Position numbers and translations under genes: made by a program. From the NCBI RefSeq assembly GCF_001612965.1, contig NZ_BDBL01000003.1, forward strand, positions 124,001-188,000: a DNA stretch of 64,000 nt, read 5' to 3'. Below the pieces are notes generated by a model. That model was not told the origin of the DNA. It saw only the letters and a program-made list of their open reading frames with translations, and ran no database searches. Positions within the stretch are counted from its first letter, which is position 1, and each line of letters starts with the position of its first letter. Positions 16,878 through 29,600 of the stretch are shown here, in pieces. The stretch is from Nocardia kruczakiae NBRC 101016 (GTDB lineage Bacteria; Actinomycetota; Actinomycetes; Mycobacteriales; Mycobacteriaceae).

Positions 16878-16908
16878 GAACCCGGTGTGACACTGTCACA
16901 CCGGGTTC
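16878..16908. terminator. bidirectional terminator
   Basis: GAACCCGGTGTGACA and TGTCACACCGGGTTC form a 15-bp perfect inverted repeat between the convergent excalibur and DUF3618 genes. Confidence 0.7.
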
Positions 16909-16924
16909 CGTCGTTTCTGCGGCG

Positions 16925-17149
16925 TCAGCGGCGGAAGATCTTGATCAGCACCAGCACGCCGACCAGAGCACCCGCGCCGATCAGGCTGTACTTCACCTTC
17001 GGCTCGTTCACCTTCGCCACCACGGCCTTCTTGGTGTTGTCGGCGATCCGCTGCGGGTCCGCCCGCACCGCGAGCTCGTCGAGTGTGCCCGCGAGCCGGT
17101 TGCGCGCGGCTTCGATCTCCCGCTCGATGTGCTCGGTATCCCTCGCCAC
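16925..17149 (-). CDS. DUF3618 small membrane protein
   Basis: A 74-residue protein. DTEHIEREIEAARNRLAGTL and DELAVRADPQRIADNTKK are the DUF3618 signature. One C-terminal membrane helix (SLIGAGALVGVLVLIKIF) follows. GTG at 17149 has AGGAG five bases upstream. It is divergent from bcp, as in M. tuberculosis where a 75-residue homologue precedes bcp. The function is unknown. Confidence 0.85.
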   Translation of the reverse strand: MARDTEHIEREIEAARNRLAGTLDELAVRADPQRIADNTKKAVVAKVNEPKVKYSLIGAGALVGVLVLIKIFRR

Positions 17150-17249
17150 ATTGTCTCCTGTTGTCGTTCCGGTAGGTCGCTGGCCGTCGAGTCTATCCGC
17201 CGTCGCCGATGTCGCGTCCGTTGTCACATCGGTGGGCTACCGTGCTGGC

Positions 17250-17723
17250 ATGACCGATACCAAAAAACTCGGCCCCGGCGACCCCGCGCCGGATTTCACG
17301 CTTCCCGACGCCGACGGTAAGCCGGTGTCGCTGGCGGACTACCGCGGCCGCAAGGTGATCGTCTACTTCTACCCGGCCGCCAGTACGCCCGGCTGCACCA
17401 AGCAGGCGTGCGACTTCCGCGACAATCTGGCCGAGTTGAACGAGGCCGGCCTCGACGTCCTCGGCATTTCGCCCGACAAACCCGCGAAGCTGGCGAAATT
17501 CCGGGACAACGAGAAGCTGACCTTCCCGCTGCTGTCCGATCCCGAGCGCGAGGTGCTCCAGGAATGGGGTGCCTACGGCGAGAAGACGATGTACGGAAAG
17601 CGCATCACCGGCGTCATCCGCTCCACCTTCCTCGTCGACGAGCAGGGCGTCATCCAGGTGGCCCAGTACAACGTGCGCGCGACGGGGCATGTGGCGAAGT
17701 TGCGCCGCGATCTGTCGGTGTAG
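17250..17723 (+). CDS. bcp: thiol peroxidase Bcp (peroxiredoxin)
   Basis: A 157-residue peroxiredoxin that reduces hydroperoxides in the cytoplasm. The peroxidatic Cys is in YPAASTPGCTKQACDFRD, and the second Cys five residues later is the Bcp-type resolving Cys. GDPAPDFTLPDADG is the usual N-terminal strand pattern. TACCGT at 17238-17243 lies six bases before the ATG and no SD is present, so the transcript is probably leaderless. Confidence 0.93.
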   Translation: MTDTKKLGPGDPAPDFTLPDADGKPVSLADYRGRKVIVYFYPAASTPGCTKQACDFRDNLAELNEAGLDVLGISPDKPAKLAKFRDNEKLTFPLLSDPEREVLQEWGAYGEKTMYGKRITGVIRSTFLVDEQGVIQVAQYNVRATGHVAKLRRDLSV

Positions 17724-17740
17724 CGCGGACCGGTGACGGA

Positions 17741-17776
17741 ACGAGGGGCCCGGGACGATCGTCCCGGGCCCCTCGT
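17741..17776. terminator. perfect 18-bp inverted repeat terminator
   Basis: ACGAGGGGCCCGGGACGA is followed directly by its exact complement to 17776, between the convergent bcp and the next minus-strand gene. Confidence 0.75.
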
Positions 17777-17792
17777 CGGCGCTGCGCGGCGT

Positions 17793-19088
17793 TCAGTCGC
17801 GCTGCGGCATCATCGCGACCATCCACCGCAGTGTCAGCCGCCAGTGGTTGTCCCACCACTCGGTGAATTCGGCGGTGCCGAGCTGCGGCGGTGCCGACTC
17901 GCCCGGAAACAGCAGCGAGCCGTTGGGTGCGCCGACAGGTTCGGTCGGCGCGGGAATCACCGACTTCGCCTGCGGCTCCGGCGAATCCGGCTGCGGCGCC
18001 TCCTTCGCCAGGCGCTTCGGCTCACTCGCCGGATCCGAACCGCGCACGCCCAGCCAGGACGATCCGTCCGGCCCCCAGCCGGCGGAGGCCGGGTCGGCGG
18101 TCGACGGATCCGGCGCGGCATGCCGCGGGCCCGACGACGGCTGGTCGGCGGGACCGTCGACCGGCATTTCGGGAATCGAATCCACCGCGGGCAGACCGGG
18201 TTCCGGGCGGGCGTGGCGCGGGCCCCGGCTCGGCTGCGCGTTGCGGGCGTCGGCGAGGCGGGTGGTGGCATCCGAGCGCGGATGGTCGGTGAGCTCGTGC
18301 ACGCCGCCGATGGTCAGACCGCCGGCCAGCACGCTCGCCGCGGCGACCACCGCGACCGAATTGCGTGACACCCGTGCGCGATCCCCCGCGCCCGCGACGA
18401 AGGCCTCCGGCTGCACCACGAGCGCCGCACCGATCGCCGACCCGGCCGTCGCGACCGCACACGGAATCACCGGCGCGTTGAAGCCCGCAGACAACACCGC
18501 GGCGACTCCCGGATGCTCCGCGGCCGAACCGATCGCGACGACCGCACTGGGCCGCACGCCCGCGGCATCCAGCTGATCCCAGGCGGCCGCGATACCCAGC
18601 CGCACCGAATCCTCGGAGACGAAACCGGCGGCGGTCGCCGTGGCCGCGACCACCCGGTCGCGATGCGGTGAAATCAGCGAGAAGCCTTGATATCCCGGCG
18701 TCAGCTCACAGATCAGCAGATGATCGAATTCGCTCGCCCAGGTCATCGCGCGGGCCAGCGCCAGATGCGCCGACTTGGCCGAGACCAGCGAGGCCTCGTA
18801 CCACGGACCGGACGCCAATCCGGTGACCACCGCCCGCCGGCCCGCCGCATCGCGATAGGTGACGGCCGCCCCGGCGATCTCGTACTCCGCACCGACCTGC
18901 GCGGCGAGTCCGTCCAGCAGCGATTCGATCAGTCCGGGCAGTCCGTTCGGCGCCGTGGCGCCGAGTTCGATCACGTGGTGCGCGAGCACCCGGTCGGTCA
19001 GTTTTGCGCTTCCGTCGCGCAGGGCCACCGCGTCCACGCAGTCGCGAGCGATCGAAGCTCCGAGAGTCACCACAGGTCGAACCACCAC
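17793..19088 (-). CDS. hypothetical membrane protein with an actin-fold-like N-terminus
   Basis: A 431-residue protein of unknown function. Residues 1-230 alternate strands and Gly-rich turns (VTLGASIARDCVDAVAL, GVRPSAVVAIGSAAEHPGVA) in a way that suggests an ASKHA-like domain, as in a mycobacterial family of uncharacterised proteins. One membrane segment is near 244-264 (SVAVVAAASVLAGGLTIGGV). The C-terminus is a long Pro/Ser/Asp-rich tail ending in a Trp-rich segment (EWWDNHWRLTLRW). The tail is probably extracytoplasmic. Confidence 0.55.
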   Translation of the reverse strand: MVVRPVVTLGASIARDCVDAVALRDGSAKLTDRVLAHHVIELGATAPNGLPGLIESLLDGLAAQVGAEYEIAGAAVTYRDAAGRRAVVTGLASGPWYEASLVSAKSAHLALARAMTWASEFDHLLICELTPGYQGFSLISPHRDRVVAATATAAGFVSEDSVRLGIAAAWDQLDAAGVRPSAVVAIGSAAEHPGVAAVLSAGFNAPVIPCAVATAGSAIGAALVVQPEAFVAGAGDRARVSRNSVAVVAAASVLAGGLTIGGVHELTDHPRSDATTRLADARNAQPSRGPRHARPEPGLPAVDSIPEMPVDGPADQPSSGPRHAAPDPSTADPASAGWGPDGSSWLGVRGSDPASEPKRLAKEAPQPDSPEPQAKSVIPAPTEPVGAPNGSLLFPGESAPPQLGTAEFTEWWDNHWRLTLRWMVAMMPQRD

Positions 19089-19304
19089 AGATCAAGCCTT
19101 CCGTGTGCAGGAACCGCCCCGGAGAAGCTGCGCCGAGCAGCGGTTCAACGCCGCAGCGGGAACGATCGACAATCGCCACACCCCCGCTGATGTAGATCTA
19201 CTCGGTATGTGTTCGTCACCACATTCGGCGTGGATGGGTTATGAATCGGACCGAATCGCGGGTACGGAAGTCGGCACCGTGTGTCATCCGCGTGTCGCTA
19301 CCGC

Positions 19305-19317
19305 TAGCCTGGTGTAT
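19305..19317 (+). promoter_or_regulatory. -10 element of a leaderless tetR
   Basis: TAGCCT at 19305-19310 fits TANNNT and is seven bases from the GTG at 19318. There is no Shine-Dalgarno sequence before that codon. Confidence 0.4.
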
Positions 19318-20028
19318 GTGGTGGAAGCGCGCACGGCACCGAGGTCGAACCGGCGTCCTGATCCGGCGTTGGAGCTGCAGGACGACCCACAGGAGTTGAT
19401 GCCGCGCCGGCGGCCCACCCAGGAACGCAGCAAGCGCAAATTCGATGCGCTGCTGCAATCGTCGCGCGAACTACTGGTCGAGGTCGGATTCGAATCGTTC
19501 ACCTGCGAGGAGGTCGCCGCCCGCGCCGAGGTGCCGATCGGCACGCTGTATCAGTTCTTCGCCAACAAATACGTGATCGTCTGCGAATTGAATCGCCAAG
19601 ACCTGGTGGCCGTTTCCCAGGAGCTCGCCGACTTCCACGGCGAAATTCCGTCGATGGACTGGCTGCGGCATATGAACAAGCTCGTCGACCACCTCGCGGA
19701 ACTGTGGATGACCGATCCGTCGCGCCGCGAGGTATGGCTGGCCATGCAGTCGACCCCGTCGACCCGCGCCACCGGCGCCATCCACGAGAAGGAATTCGCC
19801 GAGGCGGTCCAGCAGATGCTGCGGCCGCTGATGCCGCGCACCCCGCGCGGGCGTCGCTCGATGATGGCGCAGGTGCTGGTGCACGTGGTGTATTCGATGC
19901 TGAACTTCTCGGTACAGGACGGCCTCAGCCACGAGGCGGCCGTGGCCGAACTCAAGCGGCTCATGGTCGCGTACCTGTTGATCGCGGAGAAGGAATCGCG
20001 CACCGGACAACGCGATACGACGGCTTGA
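19318..20028 (+). CDS. TetR-family transcriptional regulator
   Basis: A 236-residue regulator. The HTH reads LLQSSRELLVEVGFESFTCE then EVAARAEVPIGTLYQFFANK. The C-terminal domain carries ATGAIHEKEFAEAVQQMLRP. The GTG at 19318 is supported by a TANNNT box seven bases upstream. The Met of LMPRRRPTQ (19399) is an alternative. It is divergent from the hypothetical membrane protein and ends at a strong terminator before acpS. The target is unknown. Confidence 0.85.
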   Translation: MVEARTAPRSNRRPDPALELQDDPQELMPRRRPTQERSKRKFDALLQSSRELLVEVGFESFTCEEVAARAEVPIGTLYQFFANKYVIVCELNRQDLVAVSQELADFHGEIPSMDWLRHMNKLVDHLAELWMTDPSRREVWLAMQSTPSTRATGAIHEKEFAEAVQQMLRPLMPRTPRGRRSMMAQVLVHVVYSMLNFSVQDGLSHEAAVAELKRLMVAYLLIAEKESRTGQRDTTA

Positions 20029-20084
20029 TCGCCCGCGACCCGTACCGGTCGCCGACAGGACTTCCCGTCGCTCCGACGAAGGGC

Positions 20085-20121
20085 GGAACCGGCGACGTGT
20101 GAGCGAGACGTCGCCGGTTCC
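20085..20121. terminator. convergent terminator between tetR and acpS
   Basis: GGAACCGGCGACGT (20085-20098) and its exact complement (20108-20121) form a 14-bp stem with a 9-nt loop. Flanking bases extend the pairing imperfectly. Confidence 0.7.
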
Positions 20122-20172
20122 GGCCTTCGCAGGAGCGACGGGCCGGTTCGGACTACCGAAGCCCGTAGCGCC

Positions 20173-20598
20173 TCAGGGGTTTTCGATCAGATCGGCCAAT
20201 TCGCCCGGATCCTCGAGCACGACCATCGCGGCGGCCGTATCGCCGTCGTGCGTGATCGACAGGTGCACCCGCACGCGCGGCAGGAATTCCGCTGCCAGTC
20301 CGTGCAGCTTGATGCTGGGCCGGCCCCAGGCGTCGTTCACCACTTCGATGAGCGGATACGGGTTGTCACCGATCTGCGGGCGGCGGGCGAACCGGGAGGT
20401 GGCCCATGCTTTGAGCACAGCCTCCTTGGCCGCCCACCGCGCCGCGAAACTGCGGGCCGGATCGGTGCCCTTGCTCTGACAGTAACGCCGCTCACCCGCG
20501 GTGAAACTCTCCCGGAGCATGGTGGTTCCGGCCCGTTCGAGCTGTTCGGCGAAATCGGAAATGGTCACCAGATCCAGGCCGATACCGAGGATGGTCAT
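20173..20598 (-). CDS. acpS: holo-[acyl-carrier-protein] synthase AcpS
   Basis: This enzyme transfers 4'-phosphopantetheine from CoA to the ACP domain of FAS-I. Motifs: GIGLDLVTISDF at the N-terminus (Asp metal ligand) and FAARWAAKEAVLKAW (Glu/Lys pair). Residues 100-125 include VRVHLSITHDGDTAAAMVV, the last conserved block. The length of 141 residues is normal. It lies 87 bp downstream of fas on the same strand, as in M. tuberculosis. Confidence 0.96.
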   Translation of the reverse strand: MTILGIGLDLVTISDFAEQLERAGTTMLRESFTAGERRYCQSKGTDPARSFAARWAAKEAVLKAWATSRFARRPQIGDNPYPLIEVVNDAWGRPSIKLHGLAAEFLPRVRVHLSITHDGDTAAAMVVLEDPGELADLIENP

Positions 20599-20684
20599 GA
20601 ATCCGCAGCCTACGGATTCGGCGAGCCATCATCGATATCGGCGGATCGTTACCCGGGAGTTGTTACTTCCCGGGCCCGATCTCC

Positions 20685-23600
20685 CTACTTCTCGGCCTCC
20701 CGGTTACCGGCCAGTTCGCCGGTGCCGCAGGAACCGTGGGCCAGATACAGCCCCTCGGCGCCCAGGCGCGCCTGCGCCGAGAGCAGCACGTCGGCCTCGA
20801 GCTGACGGATCTGCTTGGCAGGAGTGCCGTCGCCTCCGAGACGGCGGTCGGCGGGCCGCTCGTAGAGCGGTTCACCACCGCACATCGCCTCGACCAGCCG
20901 CTGACGACCGGCGAGCCGGCGTTCCTCCGCGCGGCGCAGATAGTCGTCGCGACGCTGCGGGTCGAGCGCCTCGACGAAGGCCTGCGGATGCACGACCGCC
21001 AGCAGGCCGGAGACATGCCCGAACCCGAGCGAGGTCACCAGACCGGCCTTGAGCGCGAACCGATCCGCGAACCGCAGCGGCTGCCGCGGCCACACCAGAT
21101 GCGGATACTCGGCCATCTTCTCGTCGACGCAGTCGAGGCTCCGGTTCGGCGGAATCACGCCCTGCTCCAGCACCTGGCAGAGCCCGATCAGCTGGAACGC
21201 GGCCGCACCGCCCTTGGCGTGACCGGTCAGTGACTTCTGCGAAATCACGAACATCGGTGCGCCTTCGGAACGGCCCAGCGCGCCGGCCAGCCGCTCGTGC
21301 AGCTCCGATTCGTTGGGATCGTTGGCGGCGGTGGAGGTGTCGTGCTTGGAGATCACCGCGATCTCGTCCGGGGTGACGCCGAGCTTGCGCAGTTCGGCGG
21401 CCAGCCGCGATTCCGCCCCGCCGCGGCCCGCGCCCAGCGCGCCCAGTCCGGGCGCCGGGATCGAGGTGTGCACGCCGTCGGCGAAGGACTGCGCGAACGC
21501 GACCACACCGAGGACCGGCAGGCCGAACTCCGCGGCGATGTCACCGCGGGCCAGCAGAACCGTTCCGCCACCCTGGGATTCGACGAACCCGCCGCGGCGG
21601 CGATCGTTGGCCCGGGAGAAGTAGCGGTCGCTGATGCCCTTGGCGCTCATGGCCGCCGAATCCGCGGTCGCCGACATGTCGCCGAAGCCCACGATGCCCT
21701 CGATGCCGAGATCGTCGTAACCGCCGGCGACCACGACCTCCGCCTTGCCGAGACGGATCTTGTCGACACCCTCCTCGACCGAGACCGCCGCGGTCGCACA
21801 CGCCGCGACCGGGTGGATCATGCCGCCGTAGCTGCCGACGTAGGACTGAACCACATGCGCCAGTGCGACGTTGGGCAACGCCTCCTGCAGGATGTCGTTG
21901 GCCCGCGGCTCGCCGAGCAGGTTGTCGATGTAGAGCGAGCGCATCGAGGACATGCCGCCCATACCGGTGCCCTGGGTGTTGGTCACCATCGCCGGGTGCA
22001 CCCAGCTCATCAGCTCGGCGGGGCTGAAGCCGCTGGACAGGAACGCGTCCACCGTGCAGACGATGTTCCACAGCGCCACCCGGTCCACCGAACTCGCCAT
22101 ATCCGGCGAGATGCCCCAGCGGGTCGGGTCCCAGCCCTCGGGGATCTGGCCACCGACGGTGCGCGACAGCTTCGCCTTGCGCGGCACCCGAATCTCGGTG
22201 CCCGCCTGGCGAATCACCTGCCAGTCGCTCGAATCGGCGACGGGGCTGATCACGGTGTGCTCGGGGTCGGCGGCGTAGAACGCGCGCGCCTCGGCCTCGC
22301 TGTTGACCACGAAGCTCAGATCCCGGTCGAGGAAGACCGAGGTGAGCAGCGGCGCGGCGTTGTCGATCATGGAACCGTCGTCGCCGTAGCGGCGGATACC
22401 GCAGCGCTGCACCACCGCGTCGTGGTAGCGCTCCGCCAGCTCCGATTCCTCGACGTAATCGCCGCTTTCGACGTCGTACCAGCCCGGCTTCGGGTCGTTC
22501 TCCCAGGTCACCAGACCGGTGGTCCACGCCAGTTCCAGGACGCCGGCCGCGGACAGTTCGTCGGCGACCTCCATCTCGAAGCGCGTGCGCGCGGAACCGT
22601 AGGGTCCGAGTTCCCCGGCGCCGATGATCACGACCATATCGGCGAGATCGGCGGTGACGGCGCCCCACTCGGGCGTCGGCAGGGCCGAGGTGAGCGTCGG
22701 CGGCACCGGCAGCGCCGGGACCGTCGCGCGCTCGTCCTCGTCGACCGCTTCCGGCTCGCGCTCGACATCGTCGGCCAGCGCGGACAGATCCAGCTTCGCT
22801 CCGGCCAGGCCGCCGGTGAGGTCGATCTGCTGCGGACCGGTGGCGGTGACGGCGCGAGCCCGCGACGTGCACCACTTGAGCAGTTCGTCGGCCATCTCCT
22901 GCGTGGACCAGGTGTGCACGCCGGCCTTCTCCACGGCCGCGACCAGCGGATCGTTATGACCCATCAGGCCGGTACCGCGCACCCAGCCGATCATCGCGTG
23001 CACCATGGTGACCCGCTGCGCCCACGACTTCTCCACCCGCCACTTGGCGATCACCGCGTCCAGCGCGGCCTTCGACTCGCCGTAGGCGCCGTCGCCGCCG
23101 AACATGCCGCGGTTGGGCGAACCCGGAAGCACCACATGCAGTTTCGCGTCCACGTCGTGGTCGGCACCGAGGGCGGACAGACCGCCGATCAGGCGTTCCA
23201 CCGACCACAGCAGGACCCGCATCTCCATTTCGGCGCGCGCCCCGGCATCGGCCAGATCACCGGCCACCCGCGGGGCGGCGAACGGCAGCAGCAGCGTCGG
23301 GGTCATCGCGGGCTTCACGAGCACCTTCGCGCCACCGGCGTTGTCGGTCTGCTCGTTGCCGACCCACTCGATCAGAGCGTCGATATCGGAGTAGGAGGCC
23401 ATATTCGCCGGCACTACCCACAGCGCGGCTCCCGCACGAGCGTGCTCGCGGTAGAGCTGCTTGTAGAAGGCGAGGCGGTCGTCGTCGAGCTTGGACGTGG
23501 TGAGGATGACGGTCGCACCACCGGCGAGCAGGCGGCCCGCGATCGAGGCCGCGATGGACCCCTTGCTCGCACCCGTGATCACCGCGGTGTCGGAGGACCA

Positions 23601-26600
23601 GACACCCTCGTCGGTCGCGGTGGCCGTCCGGGCGATCTGCTCGTATGCGCCGGCCAGAACGGACCGGGCCTGCTTCATCGCCTGCTGACGCCACCAATTC
23701 GCCTGGGCGGCAACGGCGGCGCCGGTGCCGGCGAATCCGGCGATCCGGTCCTCGTCGACCTCCGCGTCGGTGTCGAGCCACAGGGTGGCCAGATCCTCGC
23801 GGGCGGTGGCCCAGCGGTCGTCGATCAGCACCGCCTTGCGCGCGTCGAAGGCCGGAGCCACCAAACGCGGCCAGTCCGAACCCAATTCGGCCGAGACCAG
23901 GTCGACCAGCGATTCGTCGCTCGCCTCCGGCGCCGACACCTGGTCGGTGAGGCCCAGCTGCTCGAGCACCACCCGAGCGGCGGTCGCCAGCACACCGTCG
24001 CGACCGGTGATCTGCTCGGTGAATTCACCGAGGGCGGCCGCGTCGACCGTGGCGCCACCGCCACCACCGGCGGCCGGCAGTGCGACGCTGACACCGCGAC
24101 GCGCGGCCACGGCCTGCACGGCGGCGTCGATCGCGGCGTCCACCGCGGCGCCGTCGCTCAACGCACCGGAGACCAGGCCACCGAGATCCCCGCCGCGCAC
24201 GCTGGCGCCCTCGCGGGTGCCCAGCGACACCTCGGCGGTGACGTGGTGGGCCCAGCCGTCGCCGAGCTGCCACACCTTCTTCACCCGATCGGCGATCGCC
24301 GCCGGGCGCTTACCCGAGGGACCGAACACCTTGCGCAGGTGGTCGCCGATGGCGTCGGACAGCACCGAACCGAACGGCTTGTAGGTGCGGGCCAGCCGGT
24401 CGACGGTGGCCGAAAGCGCACCCATATCGGCATCGGCGGCGCCGTCGATCGCGCCCAGCGACAGCTCGGAGCCGAGGTCGACCAGCAGCTGGTTGCGTCG
24501 CGAGGACACACCGTCGCACAGCGCCTCGATGGTGTCCACGGGACCGATCTGGTCCAGCCGCAGCTTGGTCCACAACGCGATCAGCACGCGGGTGGCATCG
24601 GCGGCGGTGAAGGTGATGTCGTCGGGGCGAGGGCCACCGGAGGCGGCGACCGGAGCCGGGGCCGCGGCGGCCGCGGCGGCCGTCTCGGCCGGAACCGCTT
24701 CGGCCACAATCTCTTCCGGCTCGTCGACCGCCGCCGGATCGGTATCGGTGGAGTACACCACGCCGGCCTCACGCTCGATGTTGAGCACCTCGACCTTGGT
24801 GCCGGCGTACTGCGGCAACTTCAGGGTGTTGCCCGCCAGATTCGCCACGGTCGGCGTCGCCGCCAGGCCGATCTCGACGAACCGCTCCACGCCGAGGCCA
24901 CCGCGTCCGGTGTCGGTGAACAGCAGATCCTGGGTCTCGATCCAGCGCACCGGGCTGGCGAACTGCCAGGCCAGCAGCTCGATCAGCACCACCCGGCACA
25001 GTTCCTCCGGACGCGCGGCCCACGACTCGAAGTCGTCGAGCACCGCGCGCAGCGGCTCCGACGGCACATAGCCGGCGATCTCGGCGATGAAGTCGCGCTC
25101 CAGCGAGAACGGCCGTGGCACCAGGTTCGGAATGTAGCGTCCGGCAAGGATTTCCGGATGCAGATTCTCCGGCAGCAGCTCCTCGAGCTTGTTGCGGAAC
25201 TCGGGTACACCCTTGCGCAGCACCGTCGAGTGGAACGGCACGTCGATGCCCGGCACCAGGACGAAGGCCCGCTTGCCGCCGAATTCGGCACGGCGACGCT
25301 CGATTTCGGCTTCCAGCTCCTCGAGCCCGGCGACCGTACCCGCGATCGCGTACTGCGAACCACGCAGGTTCAGGTTCACCACCTCGAGGAATTCCCCGGC
25401 GCGCTCACCGACACCGGCGACGAAGTCGATCACCTCGGCGTCGGGCAGCCCGATCTGCGACGGCCGGATGGCGGCCATCCGATAGTCGCTGCGGCCCTGC
25501 GCATCCCGGGGCACCAGCTCGTGCATGGCCGAGCCACGCTGGAACACGACCTCGAGCACTGCTTCCAGCGGAAGCACACCGGCCACCGCGGCCAGCGCGT
25601 TGTACTCGCCGACGGAGTGACCCGCCAGCATCGCGCCCTCGACGAACGCACCGGCCTCACGCAGTTCGGCGACCTGCGCCACACCGAGGGTGGCCATCGC
25701 GACCTGAGTGAACTGGGTCAGATGCAGAACACCCTGCGGGTGGCGGTATTCCACGCCGCGGGCCTTGAGATAGGTCGGGTTGTCGCGCACCACGGCGAGG
25801 ATCGAGAAGCCCAGGGCTTCCCGGGTGTGCTTGTCGGCGCGATCCCACACCTGCTTGGCCGCCTTCGACCGCGACCGGGCGTCCAGTCCCATCCCCTTGG
25901 TCTGGATGCCCTGACCGGGGAAGGCATAGACGGTCTTGGGGGCCGCGAGCCGTGCGGTCGCGGTCATCACCAGATCACCGCCGGTCCGGCAGGACACCTC
26001 GACGATCTCGCAGCCGCGGTCGACGGCGATCCGCTCGACGCGCACATCGATCTGCGCGCCCGGCCGGACCATGCCGAGGAATCGGGTGGTCCAGGCGGTG
26101 ACAGTACGTGCGGGCAGCGGAGATTCGGGATCCACCGCCGAGACCGCGTGCTGAGCCGCGGCCGACAGCCACATGCCGTGCACGATCGGGCTACCCAGGC
26201 CCGCGAGTTTCGCGGCGGCGTTGCTGGTGTGGATCGGGTTGTGGTCGCCGGAGACCTCGGCGAAGGCGGCCATGGCCCGCGGCGCGGTGAGCGTGACGTC
26301 GCGACGGCGGCGACGCGGGGTTTCGGTCGCCTCCTCGGAGACCGTCCCGGCCGCACGCGGCGGATCGGTGAGCTCCCCGGCGCCGTTGCGGCCACGAATC
26401 GCGAAGCGCTCCACCAGCGTGGCGACGGTCGGGGTCTCCAGTCCGTGATCGCGCATGACGCCGACGGTGACCCGCACCTCGACGACGCGGCCCAGGTCGG
26501 TGTCGATCACCGACGCGGATTCCGCGCGCACGCTGAGCACGGCCGGATCGCTGGGCAGTTCGCGCACCAGATCGACCTGGTGGTCCAGGTGCACCAGATC

Positions 26601-29600
26601 CAGCATGCCCTCGATGACACTGCTGACGCTTCCGTTTTCGCCCTCGGCACGGCTCGCGCCGAGCACGGCGAAGACGGCCGGCCAGCAGGCGCCGACCAGC
26701 ACGTCGGGAACCCGGCGGCCGATGGTGCTGAGGCCCTCCGGCAGACCCGAACCGGTCACACCGGCGTGGTCGGCGACCATATCGGGCGTCCACGCCAGAT
26801 TCACGTGCGCGACATGAGTTCCGTTGGCGGACTTGACCTCCGGCAGCGCCTGTCCGGCGGCCACGGCCAGCAGGGCCGACATCGCGGTCTCGGCATCGGC
26901 CTCGGTCACCACCGGGGCGCCACCGTTGTACACCGAGCCCGGCACGGTGATGCGGATCCGGACCTCGTTCGCGGGCGACAGCGGGACGGTCAGTTCGACG
27001 TAGGCGTTGTCGGCGTCCGGACCGGTCGCGGGAACCAGGGTGGCGCCGGTCGGGCGGTGCAGCGCGCCCTGGGCGTCGACGGTCCACTCGTGCAGATCGC
27101 CGAGCCGGTGCACCGGGTTGGTAGTGGTGCGCCCGGCCCACTGCACATCGGGCGCGGCCAGCACGATATCGATGGCGCCCGAACCGATGGCGGCCCGGCG
27201 GCGGCCGTCGACGGCGGCGGGGGTGACGCCGCCGCGGATCAGCGTGTAGGCGGTGTCCTGTTCGAAGCGATCGAGCAGTTCACCGACCGGCTCGTCGACG
27301 CGGGTGATGCCGGCGACGGACACGGTTCCGGGGATCACGCACACCTGGTCGGCGGTGTAGCGCGGGTCGTGCGCCTGCCACAGCGAGTCCGAACGCCACC
27401 AGCGGCGCACGTCGGCATCGACGACCGGCACGAAGTTGACCGGCTTGCCGGGGGTCTTGCACAGCGAGACGAAGAACGGCACATCGGCCGGGTGCAGGAC
27501 GGTCTCGGCGGCGGCCGGGTAGTGCTCCTTCAGCGTGCAGATCACGTGCACCGGCCGTTCGAAGACGCTGTCGTCGTCGAACAGGGTCGGGATGCGGCCG
27601 CGGTCGGCGGGGTTGAGGCGGCCCTCGACGCGGCGCACCATCTCGGCGAACCGATCCCGCCAGGTGATGTCGGCCCACACCGAGCGAGTGGCGTCGGCGA
27701 TGGCGTCACCGAGGTCGGTGCCGCAGTCGAAGCCGTCTCGACCGGCGCGCTGATGTTCGGGCAGCAGTGCGGCCAGCTCCACGTAGCGTTCCAGCCAGCG
27801 CAGGTAGGTCATGGTCGCGACGTCGCCGAAGTACGGCTTGGCGGTGCTGTCGAGCGCCTCGATGATCTCGTCGCGGCGCGCGGCCACGGCCTCGGCGTCG
27901 CCCGCGACCTCGTCGAGCAGGCGGCCGGTGCGCGAGGCGGAGTTGTCGATCTCGTGGATGTCGGCGCCCAATTGGCTACGGCCGGAAGCCATTCCGCCGG
28001 TCGCGGTCCCGGCTGCGACCCAGTCGGGGGTGCCTGGAGTGTCGACCAGCAGCTGCTTGACCTCAGGAGCGGTGGTGGCCTCCAGGGTGGCCATGGCCGC
28101 GGTGCCGACCAGCACGCCGTCCAGGGGCATCTTCGGGTAGCCGTGGGAGACCGACCATTCGCCGGTCAGATATTCGGTGGCTCGCTCCGGGGTGCCGATG
28201 CCACCGCCGACGCACACCACGACGTTGTCGCGGTTGCGCAGTTCGGCGTAGGTCTCGAGCAGCAGATCGTCGAGGTCTTCCCAGGAGTGGTGACCGCCCG
28301 CGCGGCCGCCCTCGATGTGCATGATCACCGGGTAGTCCGGCACCTCGTCGGCGATGCGCAGCACCGCGCGGATCTGCGCGACGGTACCGGGCTTGAACGC
28401 GACGTGGGTGATACCGACCTCGGTCAGCTCGGCGATCAGCGCCACGGCCTCGTCGAGTTCGGGGATGCCGGCGGTCACGACCACGCCGTCGAACGGGGCG
28501 CCGGCGGTGCGCGAGCGCTGCACCAGTCGCTTACCGCCCAGCTGCAACTTCCACAGGTACGGGTCGAGGAACAGCGAGTTGAACTGCACGGCCCGGCCGG
28601 GCTGCAGCAGGGTCTTCAGCTCGGCGACCCGATCGGCGAAGATCTGCTCGGTCACCTGACCGCCACCGGCCAGCTCGGCCCAGTGGCCCGCATTCGCCGC
28701 GGCGGCAACGATTTTCGCGTCGACCGTGGTCGGGGTCATACCGGCCAGCAGGATCGGCGACCGGCCGGTCAGACGCGTGAACGAGGTTTCGACCACGATA
28801 CGACCGTTGGGAAGCCGAATCGGCTTGGGCGCGAAGGCATCCCACGCCGGGGCAACCTGCGGGGCCGCGCCGGGAGTGAAGAGACTCCGCTGTCCGGGCC
28901 GGGTGGCGACCGCGACGATGCCGACGCCGGTGCCCTTGAGCGAACCCTGGGTCAGACGGCTCAGCAGATCGCCGGGGCCGATATCCAGAATCCATTGGGC
29001 CCCACCGGAAACGGTGTCGTCGACGGCCTGCACCCAGTCCACCGGGTCGACCAGAATGCTGCGGGCGAGCTGCGCGGCGAGTTCGGTGTCGATCTCACAC
29101 TGCGCGGCCCACGTCGACACCAGCTCGACGGTCTCGGCCAGCGCGGGGTGATGGAACGCGACCTCGACCTGGACGTCCTCGAAGACCGGGGCGAACACCG
29201 CGCCACCGCGCTTCTTGGCGTCGCGATCGCGGGTCTGTTCGGCGTTGATCTCGGCGCAGCGCTGCCGAACCCGCTCCAGTTGTGCCACGGTGCCGGACAG
29301 GACCGCCCGCCGGCGGCCGTTGCGAATCGACACCACCGCGGCGACATTCGGATCCACGCCCTCCGACACCTCGGCCACGACCGCGCGCAGCTCGTCGGGG
29401 TCGACATTGGACACCGCGACCATCGGCGATTTGTCGCCGACCGGGATGAGACCGCGCCGGCGCGCCACCAGTGTGGCTGCCGCACCGATCAACTGGGCCA
29501 GCGCGAGCAGTTCCGCGTCGCGCGCACCGTGAGCGGTCGCGGCCTCGGCGGCGAGCAGACCCTGGGAGTGGCCGACGATGCCGGTCGGCGCGTGCTCGGC